Assembly (NCBI RefSeq): GCF_021390645.1
Contig: NZ_JAJEJT010000005.1
Span: 1 to 64,000, forward strand
Source of the DNA: Paraburkholderia flagellata
GTDB taxonomy: Bacteria; Pseudomonadota; Gammaproteobacteria; Burkholderiales; Burkholderiaceae
Direction of reading: 5' to 3'
DNA length: 64,000 bases
The position numbers and the translations under genes are program-made. The stretch's first letter is position 1. The number at the start of each line of letters is the position of its first letter. Under the pieces are notes generated by a model. It ran no database searches and had not been told where the DNA came from. It was given only the letters and a program-made list of their open reading frames with translations. Positions 18,571-27,291 of the stretch are shown here, piece by piece.

Positions 18571-18819
18571 ATGAACAAGCTCACTGCCACCATTCTTGCC
18601 AGCTGCGTATCGTTCGCGGCTGCGGGCGCCTTCGCTGCTGATAGTAGCTCAACAGACGCGAATGCCACAGACGCGACGAGTCAGGAGACCACCGCAAAGA
18701 GTCCAACGGAATCAGACGCGATGAGTGCCGACAACATGGCCAAAGACGGGATGAAAGAAGACGCGACAGACCATGGCGGCATGGCCGAAGATGGAACAAA
18801 GAATCTCGAGGCGAAGTGA
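18571..18819 (+). CDS. MXKDX-repeat-type exported protein
   Basis: 82-residue small exported protein: signal peptide MNKLTATILASCVSFAAAGAFA, then a low-complexity Asp/Ser/Thr/Met-rich tail with motifs such as MSADNMAKDGMKEDA, resembling the pentapeptide MXKDX family of Burkholderiaceae. The function is unknown; Met/Asp-rich repeats suggest metal binding, but this is inference. The start at 18571 gives a standard signal peptide and follows GAGGG at 18558-18562. Confidence 0.75.
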   Translation: MNKLTATILASCVSFAAAGAFAADSSSTDANATDATSQETTAKSPTESDAMSADNMAKDGMKEDATDHGGMAEDGTKNLEAK

Positions 18820-18875
18820 ACTGCTTCCAGGCGTTCGCACCTGGCCGACTACTGCCCTACGCGGACGCCCGAAGC

Positions 18876-18926
18876 CGACCCTGAACAGCCGTTCAGGCGG
18901 TCCTGACGTCGATGGCTGCCGTGAAA
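18876..18926 (+). repeat. Dispersed intergenic repeat S, copy 1
   Basis: GACCCTGAACAGCC-GTTC...GTCGATGGCTGC. Related copies at 23368-23420, 46788-46842 and 61855-61905. Confidence 0.45.
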
Positions 18927-19024
18927 GTGTTTCGGACATTTGAACGTCTCCGCCATCACCCACACACCACAAAGCCCTAACGACGAACTCAGCGCGTGGG
19001 GCATGAGACGGGGCCTCCGCACCA

Positions 19025-19480
19025 TGAAGGGTGTCTGCGTTGACCGTGACGCCGAATTCATCGCCCACGTCCCCGCGCCAGTTCGAGCCACGTCTTGCCG
19101 CCCGAGCCAGTCAGAACCGTAAAGACACCCTGGCCAACCACATCGAGTGTGGAAGCGACTTTACCGTTGCGCTCGATCCACGCGTGAGGCGTGCACGCGC
19201 CCGGCGTCGTGGTGGGGTGATGCTACAGTTCGGGGGCGCGGGTCGGCGCAGGAAACGTGGCGCCATCACGCACGATCGCGGATGACGTATAACGTGGCCC
19301 CGTTGGCCATGACAGTTGAACTGATAGTTCTGCAATTCCACCGCTTCGGCAAGGGCCTTACCGCGCCGTTTGCCCGTTACGCCTGGCGAGAACAGTTCGT
19401 CGAGGGAAGCACAGTTGTCGGCAGCACGCATTTTGCCGACCGATTTGATCGCCTCACCAATGCCCCGTGAGCAGCGACTG
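19025..19480 (-). pseudogene. TfdB-like hydroxylase relic (second paralogue)
   Basis: The minus strand encodes GIGEAIKSVGKM, LDELFSPGVTGKRRGKALAEAV and ELQNYQFNCHG, then after a frame change TTPGACTPHAWIERNGK, LDVVGQGVFTVLTGSGGKTW and VGDEFGVTV. These align in order with roughly residues 370-540 of the intact hydroxylase at 4370-6163. The frame is broken at least once, the first two thirds are missing and the end has decayed. The differences show it is a distinct paralogue and not a recent duplicate. Confidence 0.8.
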
Positions 19481-19615
19481 GCCCGGGATGTTGGCATAGC
19501 ATCACCGCATATGCACGCGAGGCGCCGGTGCACCGCATGTGCCGGGCGAAGCCCGCAGCATCACGCCATTCAACTGATCTCGCGCGCGAGATCGCGCTAC
19601 TCTGAGGAGTTACCC

Positions 19616-20023
19616 ATGCCGCTCGCCTCCGCCACTGCCCGTCTTGCGGCCGACGCGCCCAACTACGTCGTCGCCATCGAGGCTGGCCGCCACCCGCTGA
19701 CGGGCGACGAAGGCCACCACGAAGGCGGCCAGGATCGCGGCCCCGCGCCATTCGCGTTCGTGCTGTCCGGGCTTGCCGCGTGCACAGCCGCCACGCTGCG
19801 CATGTACATGCAGCGCAAGACGTGGCCGGCCGCCACGATCGCCGTTGAAGTCAGCCTGCATGCCGATCACGACGGGATCCAGTACATCCGCCGCGGCGTG
19901 GCGGTCGAAGGGCCGCTTGAAGAGGCGCAACGCGCGCGCCTTGCCGAAATCTGCGAAAAGACGCCGGTTACCCTCTTCATCAAGCGGGGCACGCGCATCG
20001 ACACGACGCTGCGCATTGCATGA
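19616..20023 (+). CDS. OsmC family peroxiredoxin-like protein
   Basis: 135-residue OsmC/Ohr-fold protein. The N-terminal strand region is followed by the helix carrying the conserved Cys (LSGLAACTAATLRMYMQRK), characteristic of OsmC-like thiol-dependent peroxidases, and by an ICEKTPVTLFIKRGTRIDT segment in which the second Cys is displaced by one or two positions from the classic place. The ATG at 19616 follows TGAGGAG. It stands alone after the hydroxylase relic. The likely role is detoxification of organic hydroperoxides. Confidence 0.82.
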   Translation: MPLASATARLAADAPNYVVAIEAGRHPLTGDEGHHEGGQDRGPAPFAFVLSGLAACTAATLRMYMQRKTWPAATIAVEVSLHADHDGIQYIRRGVAVEGPLEEAQRARLAEICEKTPVTLFIKRGTRIDTTLRIA

Positions 20024-20499
20024 CGCAAGCATCATTGCCACACGCGTCGAAGACACCGCGCCTGTATTTGTTTGAGCGCTTACATCAGTTCACGCGGCTT
20101 CCACTGAGGCGTCCGGCATCGCGGACTCACTGTTTCCCTACCGCGAATGCATAAAGCTTGTGGTTATCACCGGCATACGGCCAGAGTCGACCGCGGTGTT
20201 CTATGGTGTCCGGTTCTCGACTATTGCGGTCGTTGCAACGGCACGATTTTCGTTACCTCCGAACGGCAGGTTGCGGCCGAACCCGGAAGTAGGAGACCAA
20301 CCATCCCAGTTTCGGAGGTGCTGCGACGATGCACTTCCGTAGACGACCCCTGAACCGCTATTCACACTCCGGCCACTGCGACGGCCGCTCCTAAAATGCA
20401 TCCGTCGCTCGCCCCATAGAGTTGATCGGTGAGTCATCGACCTGGGCATCTTTCGGGGCGCCGCCCCATGCGATGCATCGTGCCGCGCAATTGTGCAGG
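20024..20499. other. Gene-poor stretch with dispersed repeat P
   Basis: No gene is recognised. Contains repeat P copy 1 (20275-20349), followed by a degenerate S-like segment, GACCCCTGAACCGC. Confidence 0.4.
20275..20349 (+). repeat. Dispersed intergenic repeat P, copy 1
   Basis: GGCCGAACCCGGAAGTAGGA...CATCCCAGTTTCGGAGG...CTTCCGTAGACGACCC. Aligns with 51531-51607, 31908-31970 and, more weakly, 61784-61858. Confidence 0.5.
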
Positions 20500-21474
20500 T
20501 CACCCGTCGAGTTCGTGCAGGAAGGAGAGTAGCAACCGGTTCACTTCGCTGGCGCGCTCGCGCTGCAGCCAATGGCCCGCGCCTTCGAGCACGTGAGCAC
20601 CGCGCAACCCCGGCAGCACTTGCGGCAACGCTGCGATGCGCTGCTGCATGCCTGGAAACCTGAGTACATCGTCGCGTGAGCCACCGATGAAGAGCGAAGG
20701 CTGACGAATCGGGCAACCATACCAGGGGGCGAGCAATTCCGCGCTCCTGCGGATCGCGCGGTACCAGTTCAATCCGCCACGGAAGCCGGTGCGTTGGAAC
20801 TCCCCGACGACATAGTCGAGGTCGTCCTGAAGAAGCCAATCCGGCAAGACGTCGGGGTCCACGGTGGTGTCGAGGAGGCCGGCGCCCGGCGCGAGGACGC
20901 CCGCGACCATGCGGCCCGGGCCGTCGCCCGACATGCTGAACGTGATGCGGCGCAGGGTGGCTGCGACATCGGTCTGAAGCTCCTTCTCAGCCACACCCTC
21001 CTGCTGGAAGTACTGCATGTAGAAGGTCGTCACGCCCTGCCGTTCGAGTGCCGTCAGCAAGTCGAGCTTCGAGGGCGGGACATAGGGCACGCTCAGGCCG
21101 ACGACGGCACGGAAGACGTCGGGCCGCAACAGCGCACTGGTCCAGGCTGCGGGCGCTCCCCAGTCGTGGCCCACGATCACCGCCGAATCGGCACCAAGCA
21201 CCCTGACCAGCTCCACCATGTCGCCCGCGTGGTGCAGCATCGTGTACTGTGCGGGGGCGGCCGGCGCGTCGGTACCCCCGTAGCCGCGCATGTCCGGCGC
21301 CGCGGCGCGGTAGCCCGCGTCCGCGACCGCCGCCATCTGCGCGCGCCAGGATACCCACGACTCTGGAAATCCGTGGCAAAACACCACGAGCGGTCCAGCG
21401 CCCTGCAACGCGACACGCATGCGGATGGCGCCGACCTGCAGCGTTTCGAGCTGCACCTCGCGGGGGGCGCTCAC
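20500..21474 (-). CDS. Alpha/beta hydrolase, epoxide hydrolase type
   Basis: 324-residue alpha/beta hydrolase. HGFPES (34-39) forms the oxyanion loop; Asp104 in VGHDWGAPAAW is the nucleophile expected for epoxide hydrolases and haloalkane dehalogenases; SRDD in the C-terminal third and the His of GAGHWLQRE complete the triad. The GTG start at 21474 overlaps the TGA of the upstream flavoprotein gene (GTGA), indicating translational coupling and a joint pathway, perhaps oxygenation of a double bond followed by hydrolysis. An ester substrate cannot be excluded. Confidence 0.85.
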   Translation of the reverse strand: MSAPREVQLETLQVGAIRMRVALQGAGPLVVFCHGFPESWVSWRAQMAAVADAGYRAAAPDMRGYGGTDAPAAPAQYTMLHHAGDMVELVRVLGADSAVIVGHDWGAPAAWTSALLRPDVFRAVVGLSVPYVPPSKLDLLTALERQGVTTFYMQYFQQEGVAEKELQTDVAATLRRITFSMSGDGPGRMVAGVLAPGAGLLDTTVDPDVLPDWLLQDDLDYVVGEFQRTGFRGGLNWYRAIRRSAELLAPWYGCPIRQPSLFIGGSRDDVLRFPGMQQRIAALPQVLPGLRGAHVLEGAGHWLQRERASEVNRLLLSFLHELDG

Positions 21475-22883
21475 GCTGCCTCCGCTGCGGTGAGAAATCG
21501 AGGAATGCGCTGCGCCGCATCCGAAGCTTTGGCCCCGACGGCCTTGATAAGGTCCTGCACGGCAGTGTCCACCTCTACGCCTTTGAGAACCACAACGTTC
21601 CCGTTGAGGCGGCATTGCCTGAGCCAGGCGTTCAGGTCGGGGTTCTGCTGCCAGCGCGCTGCATTGGCGAGAGTCGGTAGCCACATGCGCAGATAATCGA
21701 TCGGCAGTTCGGGCACGGGCACGGGCATGCACATCGCGTTCTGTTCCTGCAGATTCTCCAGGTGCGCCTCGACCCAGGCGATCACGCTGCCTGAAAAGAC
21801 CGGCTGGCACCAACGGACCATCAGGAGGTTGATCGCTTCATCCTGGAACACCGGCACGCCCGGCGCCGGCTGGATCGCGCAGGCAGTGCAGTCGATGTAC
21901 AGCGTGTCAGGATCGGCGGCGAGTTCACCTTTCTCCAGTACGATGCGCGACGACTCGATCGCGCGCACGCGGCCCAGCCGCACGATCTCACCGACCTTGC
22001 GCAATTGGATCATCTCGCCGCGTGAAACGACTGCGCAGCGGTAGGTCGTGGGTTCGATGGCAGGGTCGATCCGCATCAGCGCGCCGCCCGCTTCGAGCCT
22101 CCGGAACAGGTCGGGGACGTCGCGTGCGTCGCGGATCGCATCAAATTGCACCACGCTGTTCTCGAAAAAGCGCCGCCAGCCGGTCGGGCCGGGCTGCATG
22201 TTGGCACGGTCCATCACCCAGGCGTCGCGCGGCATGATCCAGCGGATGCGCTCGTGCGGGACACCGTTCTCGATCAGCCAGATGCACGCATCCATGCCGG
22301 TCTTGCCGGATCCGACGACGGTATAGCACGCGTAAGGCCGCGCAACCTTCGGCAGCTCGTTGCAGGGAATGCATTGCACACCCGCAGCCAAGCTGTATTT
22401 GGGCGGGTGAGTGGACGGCACCTCGGTTTTCGCAAGCGTGGCATTCACCCATTTGCGCTGCACGCGCACCTCGTGCTCGGCGCCGGTCAGCAGCGAGCGG
22501 AAGCGGTGCGTGCGGCCGTCGCTCGCGAAGTGATCGCATTTCGGGAACCACTGCACACGGCCAGAGGGAATGAAGCGCTGTTTCATCACCTGCTCGAAAT
22601 GCGCGAGCACCTCGGCTCCCGAGGACAGACCAAGCATTCCTTCGTTAAAACCCGTCGTTTCATGCGACCAGTCACTCAGTTCGCGCGATGCCACGCCATA
22701 CCAGGCGGACGGCTGGTGCAGCCGCACGTACGGATAGGTGTCGTTCCAATGGCCACCGGGACGGTGGTGGCGATCCACCATCACGACTCGCGCATCGGGC
22801 GACTCGGTGAGCAACGTGTCGACGAATGCCATGGCAGTAGCGCCCGTCCCTGTCACGAAGTAATCGGACTCGATCGATGCCAT
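21471..22883 (-). CDS. FAD/NAD(P)-dependent oxidoreductase (flavin monooxygenase-like)
   Basis: 470-residue flavoprotein. The N-terminal nucleotide-binding motif is GTGATA (12-17), with Ala replacing the last Gly of GxGxxG, followed by an acidic strand end (VVMVDRHHRPGGHW) like FAD-binding flavin monooxygenases. A second Rossmann motif, VVGSGKTG near 195, would bind NAD(P)H. The DTYPYVRLHQPS segment resembles FMO-like enzymes. It is the first gene of a two-gene operon with the coupled epoxide-hydrolase-type gene. Substrate unknown. Confidence 0.75.
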   Translation of the reverse strand: MASIESDYFVTGTGATAMAFVDTLLTESPDARVVMVDRHHRPGGHWNDTYPYVRLHQPSAWYGVASRELSDWSHETTGFNEGMLGLSSGAEVLAHFEQVMKQRFIPSGRVQWFPKCDHFASDGRTHRFRSLLTGAEHEVRVQRKWVNATLAKTEVPSTHPPKYSLAAGVQCIPCNELPKVARPYACYTVVGSGKTGMDACIWLIENGVPHERIRWIMPRDAWVMDRANMQPGPTGWRRFFENSVVQFDAIRDARDVPDLFRRLEAGGALMRIDPAIEPTTYRCAVVSRGEMIQLRKVGEIVRLGRVRAIESSRIVLEKGELAADPDTLYIDCTACAIQPAPGVPVFQDEAINLLMVRWCQPVFSGSVIAWVEAHLENLQEQNAMCMPVPVPELPIDYLRMWLPTLANAARWQQNPDLNAWLRQCRLNGNVVVLKGVEVDTAVQDLIKAVGAKASDAAQRIPRFLTAAEAA

Positions 22884-24036
22884 GTCACTCTCCTTAGTGG
22901 GAGACTTTGAAGTGGTTTTCAGCGCCGGGGAAAACTGGACCTCCGGCTTCTCGGCCGGTCAACGAGAGAGCGTTTGAATCCTTCAATATCGTGCAACTCA
23001 CGTTCAAAGTAGAATTTCGCCGACGCCTTCGTCAAGGTTACCTAACCATATCTTTTCTCGAGAGAAGCCGCCCCATTACGCGCAGCGATTTTCGAAAATG
23101 GAAAGTCCTTTGGGATGGTTATAACGCCTTATTCGGTCGCCACGGAGTCGGGGTTACATCGTGTCTGTGCGCTACCGCACACACTTTCGATGTGCACGCG
23201 GCCATTCGATGGTCCGGGCCTGGACGCAGGGCTCTCTACTCCGCGTTGCCATATCGGGGTACTCCTTACTGTTTCCCCGTGCAGCGGCGGCCCGAACCCA
23301 TATTCATGAAGGAGACGGTTTGCGGTTCAGGCGAGCGTCGCCTTTGGGAGAAAGCGAACGGGTCGTCTCGACCCTGAGCAGCCACTCATGCCGTCGTGAC
23401 TTCAATGGCTGCTTACGAGGTGCTTCGGACCTCCCGCTGTTCCTCAAGAACAAGCCGGTAGCTATAGTCGACCGAGCCTTGGACGTGGCCCCGGTTCGCG
23501 GGCGTTCCTGGCCTGCTTAGCCGATACCCGGCGCATCAGCGGCCCGCTGTTCTTCGTCTGGCCACTCGACTAGCAGGCGCCGGAAAGCTGGACTAAAAAG
23601 GCCTATCACAACCTGATTTACTTCAACTAGCCCGAAACGGATGGGCACTTCGCGGCGTGGGAAGAGCCGATGATCTTCGCAAAAGAAGTGCGCAACGGCT
23701 TGAGACCTTTGCGTACCTGACGTGTGAAGCGCTCCGACGCGTATGCGGCGGAGCGCTCGTCGACACATGTCGCAATGTCTGATATTCCTCGAAAGAAGGC
23801 CATATTGCCACTTCCGCCCGCTTCTCCAAAGCCTGATGATCAGGCGACCTTCCGTTGCTGGATCCCGAACATGGCGGCAAAAGCGTATTTCTCGACAAAC
23901 CTGCTGCTTGCCTATGTAGCTTGGGCTGCCATTTGGTGCGGCTGCGAATCGGCTTGCGCAACTGAAATAAAACCCCAGCGATTCCTGGCGAAGCGACGGC
24001 GAGAATTGCCCCTCGGAATTATTAGTGAGAACGTAA
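22884..24036. other. 1.15 kb gene-poor stretch
   Basis: Open frames here have no family character. Dispersed repeat S copy 2 lies at 23368-23420. The bases before 24037 are the leader of the DUF6130 gene. Confidence 0.35.
23368..23420 (+). repeat. Dispersed intergenic repeat S, copy 2
   Basis: TCGACCCTGAGCAGCCACTC...CTTCAATGGCTGCTT; aligns with the copies at 46788 and 61855. Confidence 0.45.
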
Positions 24037-24510
24037 ATGAACATGCTGCTCAAGACGCTTGCCGCAGTCGCGGCTGGTACCGTGCTCGCAACGAACACCC
24101 TCGCTGAGAGCACAACGGCGGTCAGCGTCGCCTCACCGTACGTCACCATTGACAACGAGCCGCCACCCAAACTGACCGTGAATCCCACGCCGCTCGCGGC
24201 AGGACTAGCCCACGGCATTGTCTGGATTCAATATCGCGTTGAGAATGTGCATATCGTGCCCGTGTTCGGGGCAGCCGCGCTCAACGTATCTCCACGGATC
24301 GGCCATCTGCACGTACACATCGACGACGTACCTTGGGGCTGGGTAGAAGCAAATAACGTCAATACAATCAGTGTCGCGGGCCTGCCACCAGGTCAGCACA
24401 AGATGCTCGTCGAGTTGGTCGACGCTCAACACCACCTATTCGCTGGGTGCACTGAGTGCAGGCAGACGGTGACATTCACGGTCCCAGAAGACGCGTCTCA
24501 TTCACACTGA
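24037..24510 (+). CDS. DUF6130 family exported protein
   Basis: 157-residue exported protein: signal peptide up to about residue 23 (LAAVAAGTVLATNTLAE), then a beta-rich domain with the motif GHLHVHIDDVPWGW (108-121), VAGLPPGQHKMLVELVDAQHHLF and a C-terminal FTVP. This layout matches DUF6130 proteins, whose His-rich motif suggests metal binding; the role is unknown. A CAGTC-type leader with weak GTGAG precedes the start. A degraded transposase lies right downstream. Confidence 0.75.
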   Translation: MNMLLKTLAAVAAGTVLATNTLAESTTAVSVASPYVTIDNEPPPKLTVNPTPLAAGLAHGIVWIQYRVENVHIVPVFGAAALNVSPRIGHLHVHIDDVPWGWVEANNVNTISVAGLPPGQHKMLVELVDAQHHLFAGCTECRQTVTFTVPEDASHSH

Positions 24511-24518
24511 AGGTGAGG

Positions 24519-24700
24519 ACGATACGACGCCGAACAGTCGAACATGTGTTCGGCACACTCAAGCACTGGATGGGCTCGACGCACTTCCAGACACGCGGGC
24601 TGGGCCATGTCGCGGCCGAAATGAGGTTGCATGCTGGCATACAACCTTAAACGAATCATCAGGATTCTCGGCCTGATCCTTGGCTTGGAAACCACGTCGC
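24519..24700 (+). pseudogene. IS1182-type transposase relic, C-terminal end
   Basis: The translation RRTVEHVFGTLKHWMGSTHF, then LGHVAAEMRLH, continues after a frame change near 24628 as MLAYNLKRIIRILG. IS1182-like transposases end with EH-FGTLK-WMG-THF and EMxLH-LAYNLKR, so this is the tail of such a gene with a frameshift. No terminal repeat was identified. Confidence 0.7.
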
Positions 24701-24783
24701 TTACAGTTGATTACAAGTGTGCGGGGTTGCCAGCGTGCGCCGTTCGTACAATCCAAGCATTCAGGTGGCTTTTGGGGAGGAGT

Positions 24784-25188
24784 ATGAAAACAGCACAATG
24801 GCTTGCCGCCGGCGTCGTGGCACTTGCGTCCGTATCAGCCCTGGCGGCGGCGGGTGGCAATGGAGGCGGGAACGGTGGAAGTGGCGGAGCGGGAGGCAGC
24901 GGGGGCGCCGGACACGGTGGTCTGGGCGGCAACGCGGGCGGCATGTCCGCCGGCCACATGAGCAGCAAGGGCGTCAGTAACACCAATGGCTTTAATTCAG
25001 GCGACCGCGATGCCGGCCTTGCCCGCGCGGCGGATCGATCGGACACGCAGGCGGACCGCGCCGACTCACGAACGAGCACTCACAGTCTTCACGCGGCTCA
25101 CACCGAACACGCGAGTTCACACTCGCATGCGCGGGTGAGCGCGAAGGCTCACCACAGCCAGCACATCGCCATCAGTCGTTCGACTTGA
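24784..25188 (+). CDS. Glycine-rich then Ser/His-rich exported protein
   Basis: 134-residue exported protein. A signal peptide (MKTAQWLAAGVVALASVSALA) is followed by a Gly/Ala repeat region (residues about 23-60, with GGNGGGNGGSGGAGG), a short middle with DRDAGLARAADRSD, and a His/Ser-rich tail (HAAHTEHASSHSHARVSAKAHHSQH). The ATG at 24784 has GGGGAGG six bases upstream. The family is not recognised beyond generic Gly-rich exported proteins; the His-rich tail could bind metals. Confidence 0.7.
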   Translation: MKTAQWLAAGVVALASVSALAAAGGNGGGNGGSGGAGGSGGAGHGGLGGNAGGMSAGHMSSKGVSNTNGFNSGDRDAGLARAADRSDTQADRADSRTSTHSLHAAHTEHASSHSHARVSAKAHHSQHIAISRST

Positions 25189-25242
25189 TAAAAAACACAA
25201 AGGGTGCCCGCGGGCGCCCACTATGCGTCGTCTTTCTTCTCG

Positions 25243-25408
25243 TCAGCAATTCCCTTTTTTCGCTTGCCCTGGCGGACAGAAGCCGTTGCCAGGACCGCCC
25301 TGGGGGCCGCCTTGCGGAACGACAACCACGCCAGGCGAATCAGGCACATACAGCGCACAGCCGCCCAACAGGGCTGCACCCGCCGTCAGGACAGAAGATT
25401 CTTTTCAT
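25243..25408 (-). pseudogene. Small lipoprotein with frameshift near its start
   Basis: From the ATG at 25408, which has a GAGGAA box, the frame starts MKR and then leads into a short dead end. One base over, the frame reads SSVLTAGAALLGGCALYV and then PDSPGVVVPQGGPQGGPG with end NGFCPPGQAKKGNC and a stop at 25243. LLGGC is a lipobox, so the natural protein would be a lipoprotein of about 54 residues. The length of 166 bases is not a multiple of three, pointing to a one-base change in the AAAAG run after the ATG. A sequencing error is possible. Confidence 0.6.
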
Positions 25409-25420
25409 GGGGTTCCTCGA

Positions 25421-25440
25421 GGAAGGGCTTACGCCCTTCC
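25421..25440 (-). terminator. Strong hairpin, likely terminator
   Basis: GGAAGGGCTTACGCCCTTCC: perfect 8-bp stem with 4-base loop, 19 bases beyond the stop of the minus-strand DUF4382 gene and just upstream of the lipoprotein start. A long T run is absent. Confidence 0.55.
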
Positions 25441-25458
25441 TTCATCGCGTAGTGAACG

Positions 25459-26619
25459 TTAGAAACTGAAGTTGACGTTGGCTTGATCCGCTGTCGATAC
25501 ATCGACTGCGGCCGACTGGGTTACCCCACTAACGTTATCGGCTTCTGCTGTGTACTGTCCGGCGGCACTTGCGGCCGGGGCCAGCGCGACCGGCAAGCTG
25601 CCCGTGTAAGTACCGGTAAGTGGCGCGGCCGCTGGCGGATTCAGTGCATAGTTGCCGGTATCCAGATTGGCGTTCGCGCTGGTGATTTCGTAGTTCAGGC
25701 CGCTGATCGATTGCAGTGCCCGTACGATAGCTTGCGCGCTAACCGGCAGAACTGTCCCGCTAGCAACATGCGTGACGGACGCCGGCAGCACGATCGGTGT
25801 CGATGACGTGGCCACGACCGTCGATGCATTCACAACGACCGGCACGGAGCGCACGATACCCGTTGCAACGTTATTCTGCACGATGACGACATCATAGTTG
25901 CCGTTGGTCGAACTCTGCTCGCGCGGCGTTAGCACGAACAGTCCGTTGCTTTCGGCAACGGTTCCTTTGATCGCGTGGCCGTTCTGCTCCGCATAGACAG
26001 TGGCCCCCGCTTCGCACGGCGCAACGTAGCCGGAGATCGTGCCGCTCACGACCGTCGGTGTCGCGGTCACGACCGGCTTCAGACTGTACGAGCCGTTGCC
26101 TTTCTGGACGATCGATTTGCAGGCGTTGAAGTCGAGTACGAGATCGACCAGCGTGTTGGGCTGAACCGTGAACGGCCGGATGATCTTGTAGCCGCGTTGC
26201 GTGGCGCTTGGCGTGTCGAGCGGCTGTTCGCTACCGCCGGTCGGAACAATCGAATTGGCCAGCGTGTTGCCCTGATTCTGCGCGAGCACCAGACGAACCT
26301 GCTGATACTGGCCGGTGGGTAATGCGGTTTGTCCCAGGTCGGCCAGCACGCCGTTGGTCAGCGACAGCAGATCGATCTTCTGCGGGCCCGCCAATGCCAC
26401 GTCAGTTCAGCCAGCGTCAGTGTCACCGGCCTGCGCGTTTGTGTTAACGCGAACCTTGCTGACCGTCACATGTACATGATCGAAACCGCATGACGGAGAA
26501 TCTGTCATCTGGACATGGAGCGTGCCCGAGGGGTTGCTGCCGCCACCTCCGCCTCCACATCCGGCAAGCGCGAGTGGGACCGCCAGCACGCACGTCAGCG
26601 TTTTGAGTATCGTTTTCAT
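25459..26619 (-). pseudogene. DUF4382 lipoprotein gene interrupted by an in-frame TGA
   Basis: The gene starts at 26619 with a lipoprotein signal (ILKTLTCVLAVPLALAGC, then a Gly run) and the DUF4382 opening GTLHVQMTDSPSCGFDHVHV. It reads DTDAG, then TGA at 26407-26409, and continues in the same frame as TDVALAGPQKIDLLSLTNG to 25459. In this family the interrupted motif reads DAGWTD, so TGG (Trp) appears changed to TGA. The downstream 313-codon part is fully open and well conserved, so the mutation is young or is read through. A GGAGG box precedes the start, and a hairpin follows the stop at 25421-25440. Confidence 0.85.
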
Positions 26620-27291
26620 GGGGAATCCTCCTTCATTGTTGTGCGCTGAAGGGTGCGGAAACGCCCTGTAAGTGAAGCGAGCAAATTGCAACAACCGGTA
26701 ACCACGATGTTTGACATTTTTGGCATGCCGGGAGAAACGCTGGCCGCGCGACTATCTGATGGTGCAGATCTCTTCCGGGCTGATCCTGCGGGTTGGACCG
26801 GAGTCCAGAATATCTGACAGTTGCGTGTCTGCCGGTCCTGGCGCACCGCGAGCGCGGCGATGGCGCGTCGTCCGCTCGCCGCACGATGTGCGGCCCATCA
26901 GGGGCCGGTCTAGCCGACGGCCGACCGGATGGCATCGCTCAACGATGGGCCGCTTTCAGCGGTGAAACTTGTTGGGCCCACAGGAGGGCACAGGACATTC
27001 AGGCCCTGAGAACTCGCCTCGCAGAATCGACATTCACCCTGTAGAACGGTTATCTTGATGTAGGCATTCTTGCGTTGCCTTGCCTCTGTCCTGTGTAGGC
27101 GCAGGTAGTTCGTCGATCCTTACGTCCAGTTCAGTTCTGCAATGTATGGAGTGGGCGCGGTTGCGCAGGCGTCGTCACTTATTTGCGCGCTCGCGTAAAG
27201 AATGATCTAGGATCACCCAGAACAACCGCACGCGGCCGGCGATACCGGGCGATGGAACGTTATCGGTTGCGGCCCAATGAGGAGCACAGTG
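26620..27291. other. Gene-poor stretch between divergent genes
   Basis: No gene is recognised in 670 bases between the divergent DUF4382 and Kef-type genes. Promoters for both must lie here but no clear consensus stands out. Confidence 0.4.

Noticed and set aside
22146..22910. Plus-strand open frame of 254 codons
   Set aside because: Mirror frame of the flavoprotein gene; no family character.
23517..24218. Minus-strand frame of 233 codons
   Set aside because: Overlaps the DUF6130 gene and repeat DNA; no recognisable domain.
26407..26409. TGA in DUF4382 as a selenocysteine codon
   Set aside because: The family position is Trp, and no SECIS-like hairpin was evident right after the codon; a Trp-to-stop change is simpler.
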